From Phoronis australis (lineage: Eukaryota; Phoronida; Phoronidae), in NCBI GenBank assembly GCA_002633005.1, contig NMRA01000295.1, forward strand, positions 252,240 through 316,239: 64,000 nt of DNA. The letters are read 5' to 3'. The first letter of the stretch is position 1, and the number at the start of each line of letters is the position of its first letter. The notes under the pieces are model-generated. The model saw only the letters and a program-made list of their open reading frames with translations, ran no database searches and was not told the origin of the DNA. The translations under genes were made by a program, and so were the position numbers. Positions 35,329 through 48,600 of this stretch are shown in pieces.

Positions 35329-36067
35329 CTGCATGTGAGTGACAGGAGGATAAAGCGTGCCAACAGAATCTGATAAACATGCTTAACGGAGCTTAGAATG
35401 TGTAAATTTAAAGCAACACATTTTGCCCCGTTTACCTATCACTTTAAACATTGGAGTTTTTGATCGAAAAGTTTCAGTGTTTAATATCACAACGTATTAA
35501 GAAACCCAGAACTGTGCCTCGAATGAGTCGATAATTAATGTTTCAAACTGCGTACTGTACGTATTTAAAGGATTTTGCCTGGTCTAAAATGCACACACAA
35601 TAGTGTCATGTGAACGAAATGTCATGACTCAGTAACTAGGTCAACTAGGGTCATCAGCCTTACATGAATGAACTCATGGTCAGTGTTGTGTCTCGTGACT
35701 GGCTTATCTTGAATGGAATTCCCCTAACGAACAATTTTCTAATTTCAAGGTATGATAACCCCTAATAAAATTATGTCAAAAAAAAAAACAAGTCTCATCA
35801 TAGTAATTAGAAAATTTGAGATTGATTTTAATGCTAAAAGACCTTTTCGCATTTCATTTTTGTCAGCAAAACAGGGTGAGATGGGGCTTTGAGTTATGCA
35901 CAACAGACAGGAGACTTTATATCCACCAGGTGGCGCTAATGATTAACTTTAGGGCTCCTTATTGAATACACTGAGAGCAAAAACAGTTCTCAGGATGGGG
36001 CCATCTGTATTCTAATGGCCCAATGTGATTACAGGGCCCTAGGTAACTGAACATCAGTCGCATTTCC

Positions 36068-36263
36068 CTATGAAAAACATTTACATGAAATTCCCCTTAT
36101 CACGCTCAAAACTTCCCTCCAATGACTTAAAAAATTATCCTCAACGTTAGACTCACTTCTTTTGGCTACTTGAGGCATTGTTGAGGAGGGCTGGTGACCA
36201 GGCAGTGGAAGTGGTGGCGACTGAGGGGGTCGGGAGATTCCACCAACGACGCTTGAGCGCCGC
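36068..36263 (-). CDS. HOMER: candidate alternative Homer exon: proline-rich tail of a short isoform
   Basis: A TACTAG acceptor (36265-36264) enters this frame in the same phase (2) that the preceding Homer exon leaves, so splicing 36963 to 36263 keeps the frame. It then reads RRRSSVVGGISRPPQSPPLP and on to VAKRSESNVEDN, ending at a TAG (36070-36068) after 65 codons including the stop. Such a transcript would encode EVH1 without the coiled coil, about 239 residues, recalling vertebrate Homer1a. A GTGAGT donor at 36156 exists, but leaves phase 1, which would break the frame into the next exon. The exon is a prediction; there is no transcript evidence here. Confidence 0.33.
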
Positions 36264-36962
36264 CTAGTACATTTTAAGTCATTCATTAAGAGAGATGACC
36301 TTTGGTTTCAACATACTTGCAGAGTGTTTCTCGAGAATGTTTCTCTTCAAAATTTAAAATTAGCCATGGGATTCTTCAAAGGGTTGTATGTACTTAATAA
36401 TTTAAAGCCAGTTAGAAAGACAGAGCAACGCAGAGTGTTGAAATGCATCCGCCATGTGTACAGTGGTTTTTAATATGAAGTCATTTAAAACAGAATTTGA
36501 CAGAAGTTTTTCATGTTCCAACAAACTTAATCGAACTTCTTGCCACCATAATTGACAGTTCAGTTGCTACAAGATAGCGTACTGTCAAATTTTAGTGAGT
36601 GTTTAATGCGACGATATTGCACCTCGCTGCAGAAAATTGCTAGTTTTTACTGGGATCATAACCAAGATACAGGAGACTTTTTAAAACTTTCTATACAAAA
36701 AACATCATGATCGATATAACAGAGCTCTCATGAGTTTACCACAGGTGTTCCTGTAATAAGCACCACCATGTGTCCTGTGCACTTTTAATGCGCCACCAAA
36801 GACATCAGACTGCCTGCACTATTATGCTTTATTAGAATACCCTAAACATCACACATGAATATGAGCCCAGCCCACCTCCCTAAATACAAGCACATGAGTT
36901 AATACTTGGCTGGACATCTACCTTAACTGTTAATACGCACTGTACTGAACATGAGACTTTAC

Positions 36963-37060
36963 CTCTGAGCAAGGGCAATTTTTAACCGATCATTCTCATA
37001 CTTGAGCTGAGCGCTGGCGTCTTGGCTGGCTGGAAGATTCTGGGAACTCTGGTCTAAACT
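36963..37060 (-). CDS. HOMER: Homer linker exon leading into the coiled coil
   Basis: Acceptor CTTTTTTGCAG before 37060, donor GTAAAG after 36963, phase 0 in and phase 2 out. It encodes SLDQSSQNLPASQDASAQLK and YENDRLKIALAQ; the AQLKYENDRLK.ALAQ segment is typical of invertebrate Homers. Confidence 0.9.
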
Positions 37061-37990
37061 CTGCAAAAAAGAGCAATTATGAAAGTTGGACTAAACGAGG
37101 TTATTTCTGGATCAGTCTAAGTAAATCTATGGCCACAGAGATGTGATCTGTTTTTGACAAAGAAAAGTACTTTGGCACTTCGGTCATTTGCTGAGATTGA
37201 GATTAATTAGACAAGTGCTCTTGAAACGCAGGAGAGGTTTAGCTCTGCAAGCAACGTGTCGGACTGCCACCACTAAGTCACGAGTTTGAATTTAACTAGA
37301 TCTAAAAAATTTCAATTGCGTCACTTTAAGAGTTAAAACTACATCGGAGAGTCTTGACTAATTTTTCATTTTTCAGTCATGACAGCAAAGCAATTTCGTC
37401 CAGAGATGGCTAAAATCATGACTTCAACTTAGCAACACTTAAGAAGTTAGACGAGACGTTCGACCTCAACCCTTGTTGTGCCTCCTGATTAAATCTACTT
37501 GCCACCAGTTTTTTAAATTCGCACATGCTCACACATGAAGGATTTTTTAAGGACAAGAAAATACACGTGTTTCAGACGTGTCATGAAAGTGTACCTAACG
37601 ACCCATTACTCAAATCTACTCATCCAACAAAATGTCAATAGGTAGTCAATAAGCGATCAATACTCCATAATGTCGATTAGTGTCCACTAACTTAAAAGTG
37701 GATGATAGCAATCAGGCAGGACCTTGAACCAACCAAAACTTTACGAGCGTCAACAGGAGTTCTTCACTTGCACGTTGCCAACGATTGGAAAATGACATTT
37801 CCCTGAACATCATCAAACGCCCAGTATCAGTTATCAATTATCAGACCAAAACTAATCAAGCAAAAATAATAATCATTTCCCATCCCTTGTACTTACTTAA
37901 ATTTAAACTGGCAACCCTAATTGATACCAAAATGTTGAAAAAGCGACACTAAAACATTGCACTGTCTGCATCCCCACACCCCTGCCTTAC

Positions 37991-38122
37991 TTTTACAGGT
38001 GTACCATCACGGCTCGTCACAGGTGAACTACTGCCGCTGCTATCCACCCCATTGGATTGAGGGACAGCCTTCTGCGCTGCCTGCCGCGTCAACTCTTTGA
38101 CCTCTTGAAACTTTTCAACAAA
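37991..38122 (-). CDS. HOMER: Homer exon at the end of EVH1 and start of the linker, copy A
   Basis: Acceptor TATTGCAG before 38122, donor GTAAGG after 37991, phase 0 both sides. It encodes FVEKFQEVKELTRQAAQKAV, then PQSNGVDSSGSSSPVTSRDG and TPVK. FVEKFQE is the C-terminal helix of EVH1 (human FAEKFQEFKEAAR). The Ser/Pro-rich part is the flexible linker. Confidence 0.92.
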
Positions 38123-38446
38123 CTGCAATATAACAAGTTAAACAGTTCACAACAGAAGGAGTGATAGACCAAAAAACGAACTTTTAATTATATATCTTTG
38201 TAACCCAGGATTGAATTTTTAAAAAAATACTAAAAGTTTGGCGATAAAACTATAGCAAGTTTTTAAAATCCTTGACGACCACAATATTTCATTACATACA
38301 TGAAAACAATGCCCAGATGTTTGTAATAGCTCACATGCTCGTGTTTTTTCTTAAAAATCTGAAAATTTTCAACAAACAGTTTTGGCATAGAACTTGCAAA
38401 TTCTATTTCNCATTGCACTGTCTGCATCCCCACACCCCTGCCTTAC

Positions 38447-38578
38447 TTTTACAGGTGTACCATCACGGCTCGTCACAGGTGAACTACTGCCGCTGCTATC
38501 CACCCCATTGGATTGAGGGACAGCCTTCTGCGCTGCCTGCCGCGTCAACTCTTTGACCTCTTGAAACTTTTCAACAAA
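38447..38578 (-). CDS. HOMER: Homer exon, copy B of the duplicated exon
   Basis: Same sequence and splice sites as 37991-38122, on the other side of the N at 38410. Probably the allelic copy rather than a second exon; only one should be counted in the 357-residue protein. Confidence 0.7.
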
Positions 38579-39649
38579 CTGCAATATAACAAGTCAAACA
38601 GTTCACAACAGAAGGAGTGATAGACCAAAAAACGAACTTTTAATTATATATCTTTGTAACCCAGGATTGAATTTTTAAAAAAAATACTAAAAGTTTGGCG
38701 ATAAAACTATATCAAGTTTTTAAAATCCTTGACGACCACAATATTTCATTACGTACATGAAAACAATGCCCAGATGTTTGTAATAGCTCACATGCTCGTG
38801 TTTTTTTCTTAAAAATCTGAAAATTTTCAACAAACACAATTTTGGCATAGAACTTGCAAATTCTATTTCTTTATTTTACAAGTTACAAACGAGTGTCTAT
38901 ACAGAATTTTTAACGCCTTTTAGCCCAAGAGCCCAGCTATCAAAATTCAAAACTTCCGTTTTTTAAAGAAATGCTGATATCTTCCTTTTTGACAGAGGAG
39001 TTCTTGAGCCCAAAGGCCCTAAAACAACAAAGTGTGTAGTTTTGTGGGTCTACTATCACTTCATTTTCTAAAGTTATTTAAAAAATTCAATCCTTAGCAA
39101 CTAAACCGTAAAAGTCAACCACGCAAAAATATTAAAAGAACTTTGTAGAGAAATTTGGAAGTTTTCATCCAATAAGCCTGTTTAGTCAAAACATTGTCAC
39201 AGGAAATTTATGTTGAGCATAAAATTTAATCCAACCAGATCGCAGTAAATATTTTTGAAGTAAAAAAGCCCAGTGGAAACAAGATTAACCACAAAAAACA
39301 ATTGGCTCTGATCGGCTTTTGGCTTTTTTTGAAAATTGTGTAGCTGTCCATGTCTCCAAAAGTGCACGAGATGACCAAAAGGGGGCAGGCAGCACTCGTG
39401 GTAGAGACAATGAAAGGCAGTCAATCAATGGTGGCAAATCCTGACGTGATCGTGGTCAGCTTCACAAGCCTGGCATTTAAAAACTTGCTTGCATTCCTGT
39501 GGGTGACTTTGCTAGACTTTGGGTGAAATTGATGCAGCCGGGCGATATTTTCTCCAAGTTGTGAAAGTGCAGGTTTCACGATGAGTAAAGGTACAGATTA
39601 GAACCAAGTATGCTTTTTGGGTCTTACCATTGCAACAAGTGCGGCATAC

Positions 39650-39781
39650 CTTATTCAGATCTACTTCAGCACCAAAGCCCAATCCGTAGACTGTATTGGC
39701 TCGAGGGTCTGACCACTGTCCGAACTTCTGTGATGTTTTTGTGAATGTCATGCTTGGTGTAATGGTGCTGTTGATGACAGC
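39650..39781 (-). CDS. HOMER: Homer EVH1 exon with the FGQW motif
   Basis: Acceptor ATTCCCCAG before 39781, donor GTATGC after 39650, phase 0 both sides. It encodes [40 protein letters not shown] and DLNK. It includes Phe74 and Gly89 of the ligand groove. Very close to the vertebrate sequence. Confidence 0.96.
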
Positions 39782-40659
39782 CTGGGGAATTAATACTGAA
39801 TGTTGTAAATGTGTTTCAGGAACATGAGAACTGATGGGAAATGCATTATTTCAGCACCAAACAGGTCGCATTAAGTGCTGCAATACACCAAACTTAAAAA
39901 TAAGAACAAAATTGTTAATTAAGCGACACTAATAAAACCATTCACGTAAACTTGCCATGGAAACCAGAAGTGTAAGACTTGCCTTACTTCATTTTTGTGA
40001 GGACTGCTACCCATTCAACACTTAACTACTGTGGGTGATGGGATGTTCCAAGGTAATAGTCATAACAACTAAACAGCATTCAATATTTAATGCTTTGAAA
40101 ATCAAACTCCAATTCACTTGTACCTCACCTATTTAAACACTGTTTACTAGTTGAGAGCCAAGGCATGTAACCTGCATGCCAGTAAACTTACATTAGGGGC
40201 AGCCTCAGAGGAACTTCAAGGGGCTCATTATCCTATTAACAACTCAAATTCAGTCACAGTGCTTCAGTCAGCCAGACCTTGCAATGCAGAACTAATAATG
40301 ACCCGTACTCCCAGGATTGGCTTGCAAGGTGCTATATTAGTGAGAATGATGTCTCAAGCAACATGTCCATATTGGTCACGTGATTTCAAAAGCAACATGC
40401 AGATATGACCGTCTGCTCCAAGCCCTGGGGTGTGGTGTCTAACAAAATATTTTAGAGAGGACAATATGTTCATCAAAATTTGTAATTCACAATGCGGAAA
40501 TGACAATCTTGAAATGACCTTGCTTATAACATGCAAATGTAAGGTGAAACAGAAGTGGCACCTGTCATCCCATGTTTGTTATTTTTATAGCACCAAATCA
40601 AGAATAACAAAGAGATTAACAAAAACGACCCCTTCTGAAGCCAATACATTTTTACTAAC

Positions 40660-40816
40660 CTTTGACCCCTCTACGCTAATTATCCTGTATGCATTGCGCG
40701 AACTGTCGAAGTAGTACGAGACACTGACGGCAGACGTACTGGCGGGTATCCAGTTCTTCTTGGTGTTGGGGTCAATTTGGAAGACATGAGCCTTCGTGGT
40801 GTAAATGGGCTGCTCT
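40660..40816 (-). CDS. HOMER: Homer EVH1 exon with the ligand-contact tryptophan
   Basis: Acceptor CTCTTGCAG before 40816, donor GTTAGT after 40660, phase 2 in and phase 0 out. It encodes [40 protein letters not shown] and [12 protein letters not shown]. Trp24 (in KNWIP) is the key PPxxF-binding residue. One base at the exon start completes the glycine codon begun in the two-codon first exon. Confidence 0.96.
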
Positions 40817-42574
40817 CTGCAAGAGCAAAACATGCAACTTGTAACAATACATGTAACAACAACTTGCACATGGCAGATATTTAGCATCATTTCACCTATT
40901 GTCTCATTTAGGACACAACAAGTCCGACAAGCGATACTTTACCAAAGATGTGTAGCACCAACCTACAGGTTTCCCATATTCAAGCTCTTTGTCATATCTA
41001 CCAACATGTCAATATTTTGAGGAGTCGTGGACCTTCACAACTACATTGGAAGCCCTTAAAAATAAGTAGAAGCTTTTTCAGCAACTACATTTGTCCGAAT
41101 TTGGTGACTTTATTGTACTACAAATGTTTCTTCAGTTAAACAGAATATAGGTCAAGGTCAGTGAATCTTTGTTAGTAGATAAATTTCTCATCAAAGGTAA
41201 ATGGAAACAAAGGTTTTCATCTTTCAAGTAAAAATAGTCACTCCGAGAAAAAAAAGAGCTTTTTTGTTTTGTTGCAGTTGTTACTGATGCTAATTATTAT
41301 TTTGCATTGAGCGTAGTTTGTAACTTGCCATTCTGGTTTGAGCAGTGAGTTGCAAGATAGACATAAAAAGAAAACCGTGACAATACAATGTGTTTTTCTA
41401 CCTCCGCAAGAAGAGACTGAATTTGGAGTGCGGCAATGCAACACACGTTGCTGAAATATGACAACTCTGTTCTATTCAGAAGGAATTTTACAGTAACAGT
41501 AAATACAAGACATTCTGAAGACAAGACATAATTGTGTCAGTTAATTGCAAAATTATAAAGTATAATAAGCCCTCACTAACTTTGCAAACAATTATGGCGA
41601 TGAATCAAACAGATATAGGTCAAATTTCTCAGCAAAAATATATTTTCAGTCCAGAACTCTCATAATTTGTATAATGCAGATGTCAGAAAACAAAACCTGC
41701 CATGTTAGCTTGAAATATTTGCACCCCTTAGAAAAGACAATTTTTGTAATTACATTTTTTGCACAATTAAAGTGAAGATTTTTTCAGAGTCTATTTTTAA
41801 TCATAGATAACCTCTCTATGATAGCAAGTAGCAGTGTAAGTTAATAAAAACAATAACTTGGACTTTAACCCAGCAACTGGTACCCCACAGGTTGTCATTG
41901 TTAGTCTAGTCCACTGTTACTCTCCTGTAACTGACAGCGTCTGTGTATCATTACATGTTCATGGGCCTAATAACAAGGTGGCCACTGTTTTTTCTTGTTA
42001 GGATGGTGCTTTAATAAACGGCAAAACATGTTAAGTCAATATAAACTCATCGTGGTTTTAATTAAAGATAGATAATTGTTTATTTCATCGTAAGAATATG
42101 AACAAAAAAGAATACAATTACTGCCCGCAAATCGATACCATTATATGCAGGCAGAGTCTAGTTGATTTGGATGACGTAGTGTTCAGCCTCTTCTCGGGTT
42201 CTTCGTTAGCGTCGACTGAATGAAAAAATCCGCGAGGCAGTTGTAATGAACTGGGGAACCTCTTTCTCATCAAGCATCAAGGATATGACCTACCTACTAT
42301 TTACAACACCTTAGGTTCTTGTGAAGTCCAATAGGTGTCTCACCTAGCGACCATATGGCAGGAGAGGGTGGAAAAATTTTCAATAAGTGGATACTGAAGA
42401 AGGACCAGAGAAGGGCGTAAAAGCTATGTCAACCAAGATGACTAGGCTCTGAAAGGATAACTTTTCATCACATACCAAGGGAGTCAAATAATACCTAAGC
42501 ACCCATTGTACAAAGAACTGATGTAACATTGAGGATCCATACAACTTTTCCAGGCTGATGAGTTTTGACCACAN

Positions 42575-42637
42575 GGCATCCACATGGCATCCACATGGCA
42601 TCCCATAATGCATCCACACGGCATCCCATAATGCATT
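42575..42637. repeat. GGCATCCACAT minisatellite next to a single N
   Basis: Right after the N at 42574 come two units of GGCATCCACAT and then two longer units containing GGCATCCCATAATGCAT. The repeat itself probably caused the assembly ambiguity. Confidence 0.75.
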
Positions 42638-45600
42638 TGAAAATTGGCAGCAGCAGTGGTAATTGAGGATTTAAATTTGAGATGAAATTCCTTGAACTGG
42701 TATGGTTAACAGTGCCTTGTATATAAAAGGTTACAAAACCTACAGGTTCCATTAAAAAATTTATAATAAAAATAAAAAATGAACAAATATATTTTGTAAA
42801 ATGATATAACATGCTATTTTATGCAATATCAAGAGAATTTGAGTCACTCGACAAAGTTTGACATTTACATGCATTAACCTCGCCTAATAGTGGATTAAAT
42901 GCCCCTGACAGCATAGCAATTATATCTCACACATTTTTACCAGGTTTCTATTTCCTCAGCTCGATTTTCACCATATATTAATAAAGCATAAAAAATGGTT
43001 CCACGTGATCAGTGCAATGGGCCCACATGCAAGGCCTGCGCACATCTGGTACAATGTGTATCAGACCACCTGCAATTGTTTTTTTGTTTTTGTTAAGTTT
43101 CCACAAGCTATATAACCAGCATCAAAAGTTTAATGTACCTTGCCATTTTCGTGAGTAGATCGAATTTCTGACAAGAAAAAAATTGCATCAAAGGGACATA
43201 GCATAAGATGAAAAACAACGTAAATTTTGATTTTCCTTCATATTTTAGTGATTGGGAAAGCATGTAGTGAAGTTATAGTAAATAATAAGTAGCAGATATG
43301 ATCAATTATTTTTTTAAATGCTATAACAATTCTTCGGGTATTTAGCACACAATATGGTAGACAACTGAAACTTCATTTCATCAAATTTCTTGACAAAAAT
43401 AAAGATAAGAAAAATCCTAGTCAGTTAATGTTTGTGCTATGAGGTAGACTTCATAACATAAATTAAAAATGATAGTTTTGAAACGATTTTTGTTTCATGC
43501 CAAATAACTAATTATAAATAACATGTGACGTATCAACTGTATGCTCACCATGCTCATCACACTATCTAACACAATGATTAACAAACATTAATGCAATGCA
43601 AACTGTTGTTCAAAAGTGACCCCTGGTGATAACTGGCGAAACTGAATAGTCATATACGCATTTACTATTCAACTGAATAGAGTAATGAAATCAATTCACT
43701 GCATTTTCCATAAATGAACCATAGAAGGCCTGTGAAAACCAATATTTTACGAAAAATATAGCCAAAGACTAGATTTTCCATAAAAATCTGGTATTTAGAA
43801 TGTCAGCCATATTTTCACAAAGTCTACCATACCCAGAGTAATAATCCATATACTGATAGCCAGCACTCGATACAAAGACCAAGCAAATCTTAAATTATTG
43901 TGATCCAACCATTAATACCATTAAAATTCACAAACTGTTACTATCACTGAACTCATCGTGGAACATAAACAATCTGAAAGTTTCTTTGTCCAAACCATCC
44001 TGTAGTACTCACATTCTAATGCCATCACTTTTGTATTAAGCAATTTTCATCATTTACTCGCTATTTTAATAAAAATCTGCATTCCCATGTCCCACTATAA
44101 CGCAATGTAAAAATCACCTTGTTCGCTCTACCAACGCTCAAATATTCATTGATTTCATACAACAATATTTGCCACAATTGTTATTTTTCAATAGCTAATT
44201 ATTAACTTTACTATAAATATCAAAAAAGTTATCGAAAGTTCTTTTTCGACATCTGCACAGAGCAAACTACGTTTGAGATGGACTAAAACGTTCGCAATCT
44301 TTATTTTTGTAAAAAATGACACAATAGAATTTCCAGGACGCATGTACTATGCATGCACTACGCATGCCATATGCTGTGCATGCCCATCTTAAAACCATCC
44401 ACTTGTACATTTGACGTTTGGTAAAAAGATCTTAATATGAACAAGTACATCAATACAACCATCATACCTTTATAGCATACGGTCATTCCAGGTCATGACA
44501 GTGAGCAAGTTAGGTCACTGGTGCGACAAATAAGTGAAGTTTTTACCCATTAGCTTTAATTTAAAACCTAGAGGTGTCCAAACATCAAATCGCTTAGTGA
44601 TAGGCATGCACCAAGTTGATGTCAAGTGTTGTGAGCTGGATTGTCATTGGCATGTTCACTGCTTTAACTTCATTCAAATGGCCCACATGGAACTATTTCC
44701 ACAGGGGTTGAGAACACAATGGGTGAGATAATGGGCTATCTGGGGGCACCAATAAATGATGGGGGTTAAGGCAGTTTTCATGATGTGAACACTACAGGAA
44801 TTCTACCGTACATTTTTTCACAACAAACTTGCTATACATGATAGACTGTGGGAAAACAACAACTAAAATATTTTATTTTACAAGATGGCCAGCACACATG
44901 AATTTCATTTTTCTAAACACTAAACGGCAGGTGAAACAAACTGATAGTAGTTTAATGAAAAAAAGATCGAGCCATCGATAGCACATCAAAAGCTTCATGG
45001 AGGGCAACATTAAAATCAACACAGTGATGCGGGAAGACACCTAGCATTATAGCTGCACTTGAACTAATGTGGATTTTTAGCGCAAGGCCATGAGACCCCT
45101 GGAGACTGGCTATAAGCTTCGGGAACATAAAGAGATTACCACCATCGCTCAAGAGCTGAGGGAATGATGTCAGTTGAGTGAGCGTGGCATCCACAAGAGA
45201 TTACACTCAAGGATGGAGAGTTGTGAATGTAATGAGAAATGACAGCCAATTAGACAGGTGTTGGTGAGATTGAGGCTTGAACTGCTCTGAGTTTTGATGA
45301 GATGTCTTAAATGCCATATTGGCAAATTGAAAAATAAAACCCTACAACAATAACACCCAAAAACCACAAGCGTGTAAATTCTTAAGTATTTGAGTCTCCA
45401 GGGTGGACTCAAATCATGATTCAGGGATACTTTTGCTCATATAAAGTCAAGTAAATTGTTTTATAATGACAGTTAAAATGACAAAGGTAATAAAAGGGAC
45501 TAGTAGAAAGGTTGGTCATGTTTCCATGAGTCAAATTTTATTACACAGCATGATAGATATGATTAAAAACGTGTGGCAATAAAAAAATGTATTTTTTATT

Positions 45601-48600
45601 TCAAAAAGCACATTTCTATGCCTTTTCAGAAAAAAACCTGCTGTCACTGTTCTCAAAAACTTCTTATGGTCTTACTTGAGTCTTCACTTAACAATTACAA
45701 GCATATAGCTTATAGTTTGTTGCATAGATTTTTAGACTTGGTAAATATGAAATATATAGTTGAAAATTCATCTTTACAACTAAGAATAAAGTGGTCATCA
45801 GGCGAATAAGGACCGCTCAGGTATGGTATTTTTAAATTCCTGACTTTTTCATAAAAAAATTTAATTGAGAAAAGTGTTTTTTACTCATCGCTTGGCAAAT
45901 CATGGCATTTGCAAACCTTTGTGTACAGTATAATGTCACAAATTAAGGACATTATTAAATCAAATTCTATTTCCTCCTATTTTCATAAATGGTGCACAGA
46001 ATCAGAACGATGGTTTGGCACATCTAAGTTCCGTACTATAGCTACCAACAGAAAATATTTTTGAAAAATTGTAGGCATTCACAGCTGTGAAATGTTATAA
46101 GCCCTTGAAAACTGAAAAAGCGCAATTTTGGCAATTATTGCACAAGATCGTGGGTTCTAGTCCACTGGGGCACACTGCTAGACCCTTAAGTCAGGTCTCT
46201 AGCTCCTCAGCTTGGTTTTAATTTATAATACAGAACAAAATAGTTCCAGATGATCGGTGCAATGACCTCACCAGGAATTATTTTTTAAAATTATTTTCGT
46301 CCAAAATGGTGACATTTTACCACACTCTTCCTTCTACAGCTTTTTACACGAGACGATGGATGAAACTGATGCGGGCAGGCGTTTGTTAATTATTCACTAA
46401 ATGCAGGTATCAAAATGAGTCAGAGTAGAGATGAGAGCCAACAGTGCTTATTTGACTTAACTACGGCATGGATGTGCGATGGAGTGGGTAAAAATTCTTC
46501 AATACATGGAGGAATAAACTGAAGTGCGAAATTATAAAGTTCTGTTGACGAACACGTTTGAAATTCGCAGTCTTCACGTTAACTTTTGGTCAACTTTCAA
46601 AAAATCAATTCTGCTGAAAATAGAGAGTAAAAAGCTAAAAAATGAAAATTTCCCACTATGAAAACCTAACTTTTCTTTCTCTGTGTGTACAACAGCATCT
46701 TGAGTTTGTTTTTCAGATACTGAGTATCTTTCAGCTTTGAAAAAAGTTCTTTGTGTAGGGATTTAAAAAGTGGGCAAGCTGATTCGGTATCCATAGTAAT
46801 CTTTCGACCTATGCTAAAGTATAGCGAAAGGGAAGGCAGAAAATGACCAAAAATGTTATAATCCATAAAAATTCAAAATTCAGTACTGATAACCACGGTT
46901 ACCATGGCATTGTGTTTTAAATAGCAATGAAGAGAACGGCTGTCCCTCCATACTAAAGACACGTGTGTAATTCTTGGTGACCTGTCTACAGCAGTTAGAA
47001 AAACAATCGGTGGTGGTATCCACTGACAATCACTCTTTTTACTTTGTCTTTTCAAAATTAATAAAAAATAAGATTAAATTCCACCAATTTTAAGACACCG
47101 TGTGGCTGACAAGTGAAATTATCACTTGTTCAATGAAAGCTACGATGCATACAAATAGAGGATAATCAATGTTCAAGTTTTGAAAGATTGTGGCTTTTTA
47201 CAACAACGTTAGAAGCCCTTGAAAAACTGAAAAAAGGTGATTTCTGGCGATTATTTTTGTTCGTAATATTTTACCACAAATGAACAAGTTATTAGACCGA
47301 AGGTGTTAATCCACTGAGTCACCAGGTGAAATCAAATTTGGTTTGAAGAAATAACATATTTCAAGCTAATTATTATTTACTTAACAACAAGGTGGTTGGT
47401 CCCACATAACTTACAGGCATCCCAATCAATCAGCAATCAATAGAACCTACTGGTATATTCCATGTGTAACATAGTAATACAATACCAGTACTATTAAGTA
47501 CAAGTATTGATTAATCAAACGACGATTACACAACAGGTCTCAGGACTGGGTGTGATAAATGTACACAATACAATAGAGTGTTTTCCACAGGGATTAACAT
47601 TACTGCTTACTTTATAGTTTTAACATAATTACCTAAATCTCCCTGAGACCACAGGTTCTGCTCCACAATTCTCTTCCATGTTACAAATAGGGATGATGTC
47701 ACAGCACACTCAGTCTCGAGACAAATGAAATACCTGGGGCGTTGGGAGGGACCCTGCCCGACTCAGAATTACCATCCCTCAGTAGTTAACAACCTATTTG
47801 TATGTGGACAGGACACAGCGGCCTACCACAGATAATGCTAAGACAAAATGCCCACCTGTGTTGGTGCAGCAACCCAACCTAATCATCAATAGAAGATACC
47901 TATAGGGTTACTTGGAAACAAGTGGAACGAATCGAATAAACCGTATTCTGCAGATTAATGCTTACAGTGGCTTTTTAATAAAGCTGACATTTTTTTATGA
48001 AACTTGTCTGGCTTTGTCGATGTCATGCCGAAAACACAGAAAGAAACAGAGTCTAAGATAAAGAGAACTTAATCACATGAAAATTAGCCATAAATCTGCT
48101 TCGAAATTTCATCAATAATCAACTATAAGAAATTTTGTCAACACTTTTAGAACACTTAGATGCTAGTCTAAATGCCAAGTTCCCTGAATTTTCAACTTTA
48201 CAGTGACATTACTATGACACTTGGTTCAGGCTGTGAACTGTTGAAATCTTCAGAGAAACCAATTAATTTCGTGCTTCATGTAAAAAATGAAAAAAATGGC
48301 TAAGTACCAAGTTGAAGTACGGTAAGACACATTTAAGGTAAATCGCTCAAGTCTCAGAATAATGGCATGATCTTACCGACATGAGCAAGGGAGAAAGTTA
48401 AATAACCATTCCTTCATAACCATGATGATTTCTATCAAATGTTCTGCATACCAAATTCGTTTGAGATATTGACAAACCTTCAGTGTATCATGTCAGGGCC
48501 CTCAATCCCTCCATTTTGGGGCCGAATTTCGGCCTCATTTCCCTCTGAAAAATATTGAAAAATCACGCGAAATTCCCTCATGAGGCCCAAAAATTCCGCT

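Larger units (their letters stand above)
37955..38868. repeat. 455-base tandem duplication around a single N, duplicating a Homer exon
   Basis: 37955-38409 and 38411 to about 38868 are nearly identical, differing by a few substitutions and small indels, with the N at 38410 exactly at the junction. Each copy holds one complete 132-base exon with the same acceptor and donor. Both copies would be in frame if spliced together. Two haplotypes placed in tandem by the assembler is the simplest reading. Confidence 0.9.

Noticed and set aside
36157-36263. Proline-rich segment as a constitutive Homer exon
   Set aside because: With the GTGAGT donor it leaves phase 1, but the next exon needs phase 2, and the flanking exons already join in phase. 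Kept only as a possible alternative terminal exon.
37225-37300. tRNA-like stretch (TTAGCTCTGCAAG ... CACGAGTTTGAATTTAAC)
   Set aside because: The box B match is poor and no stems form; too degenerate to call even as a SINE.
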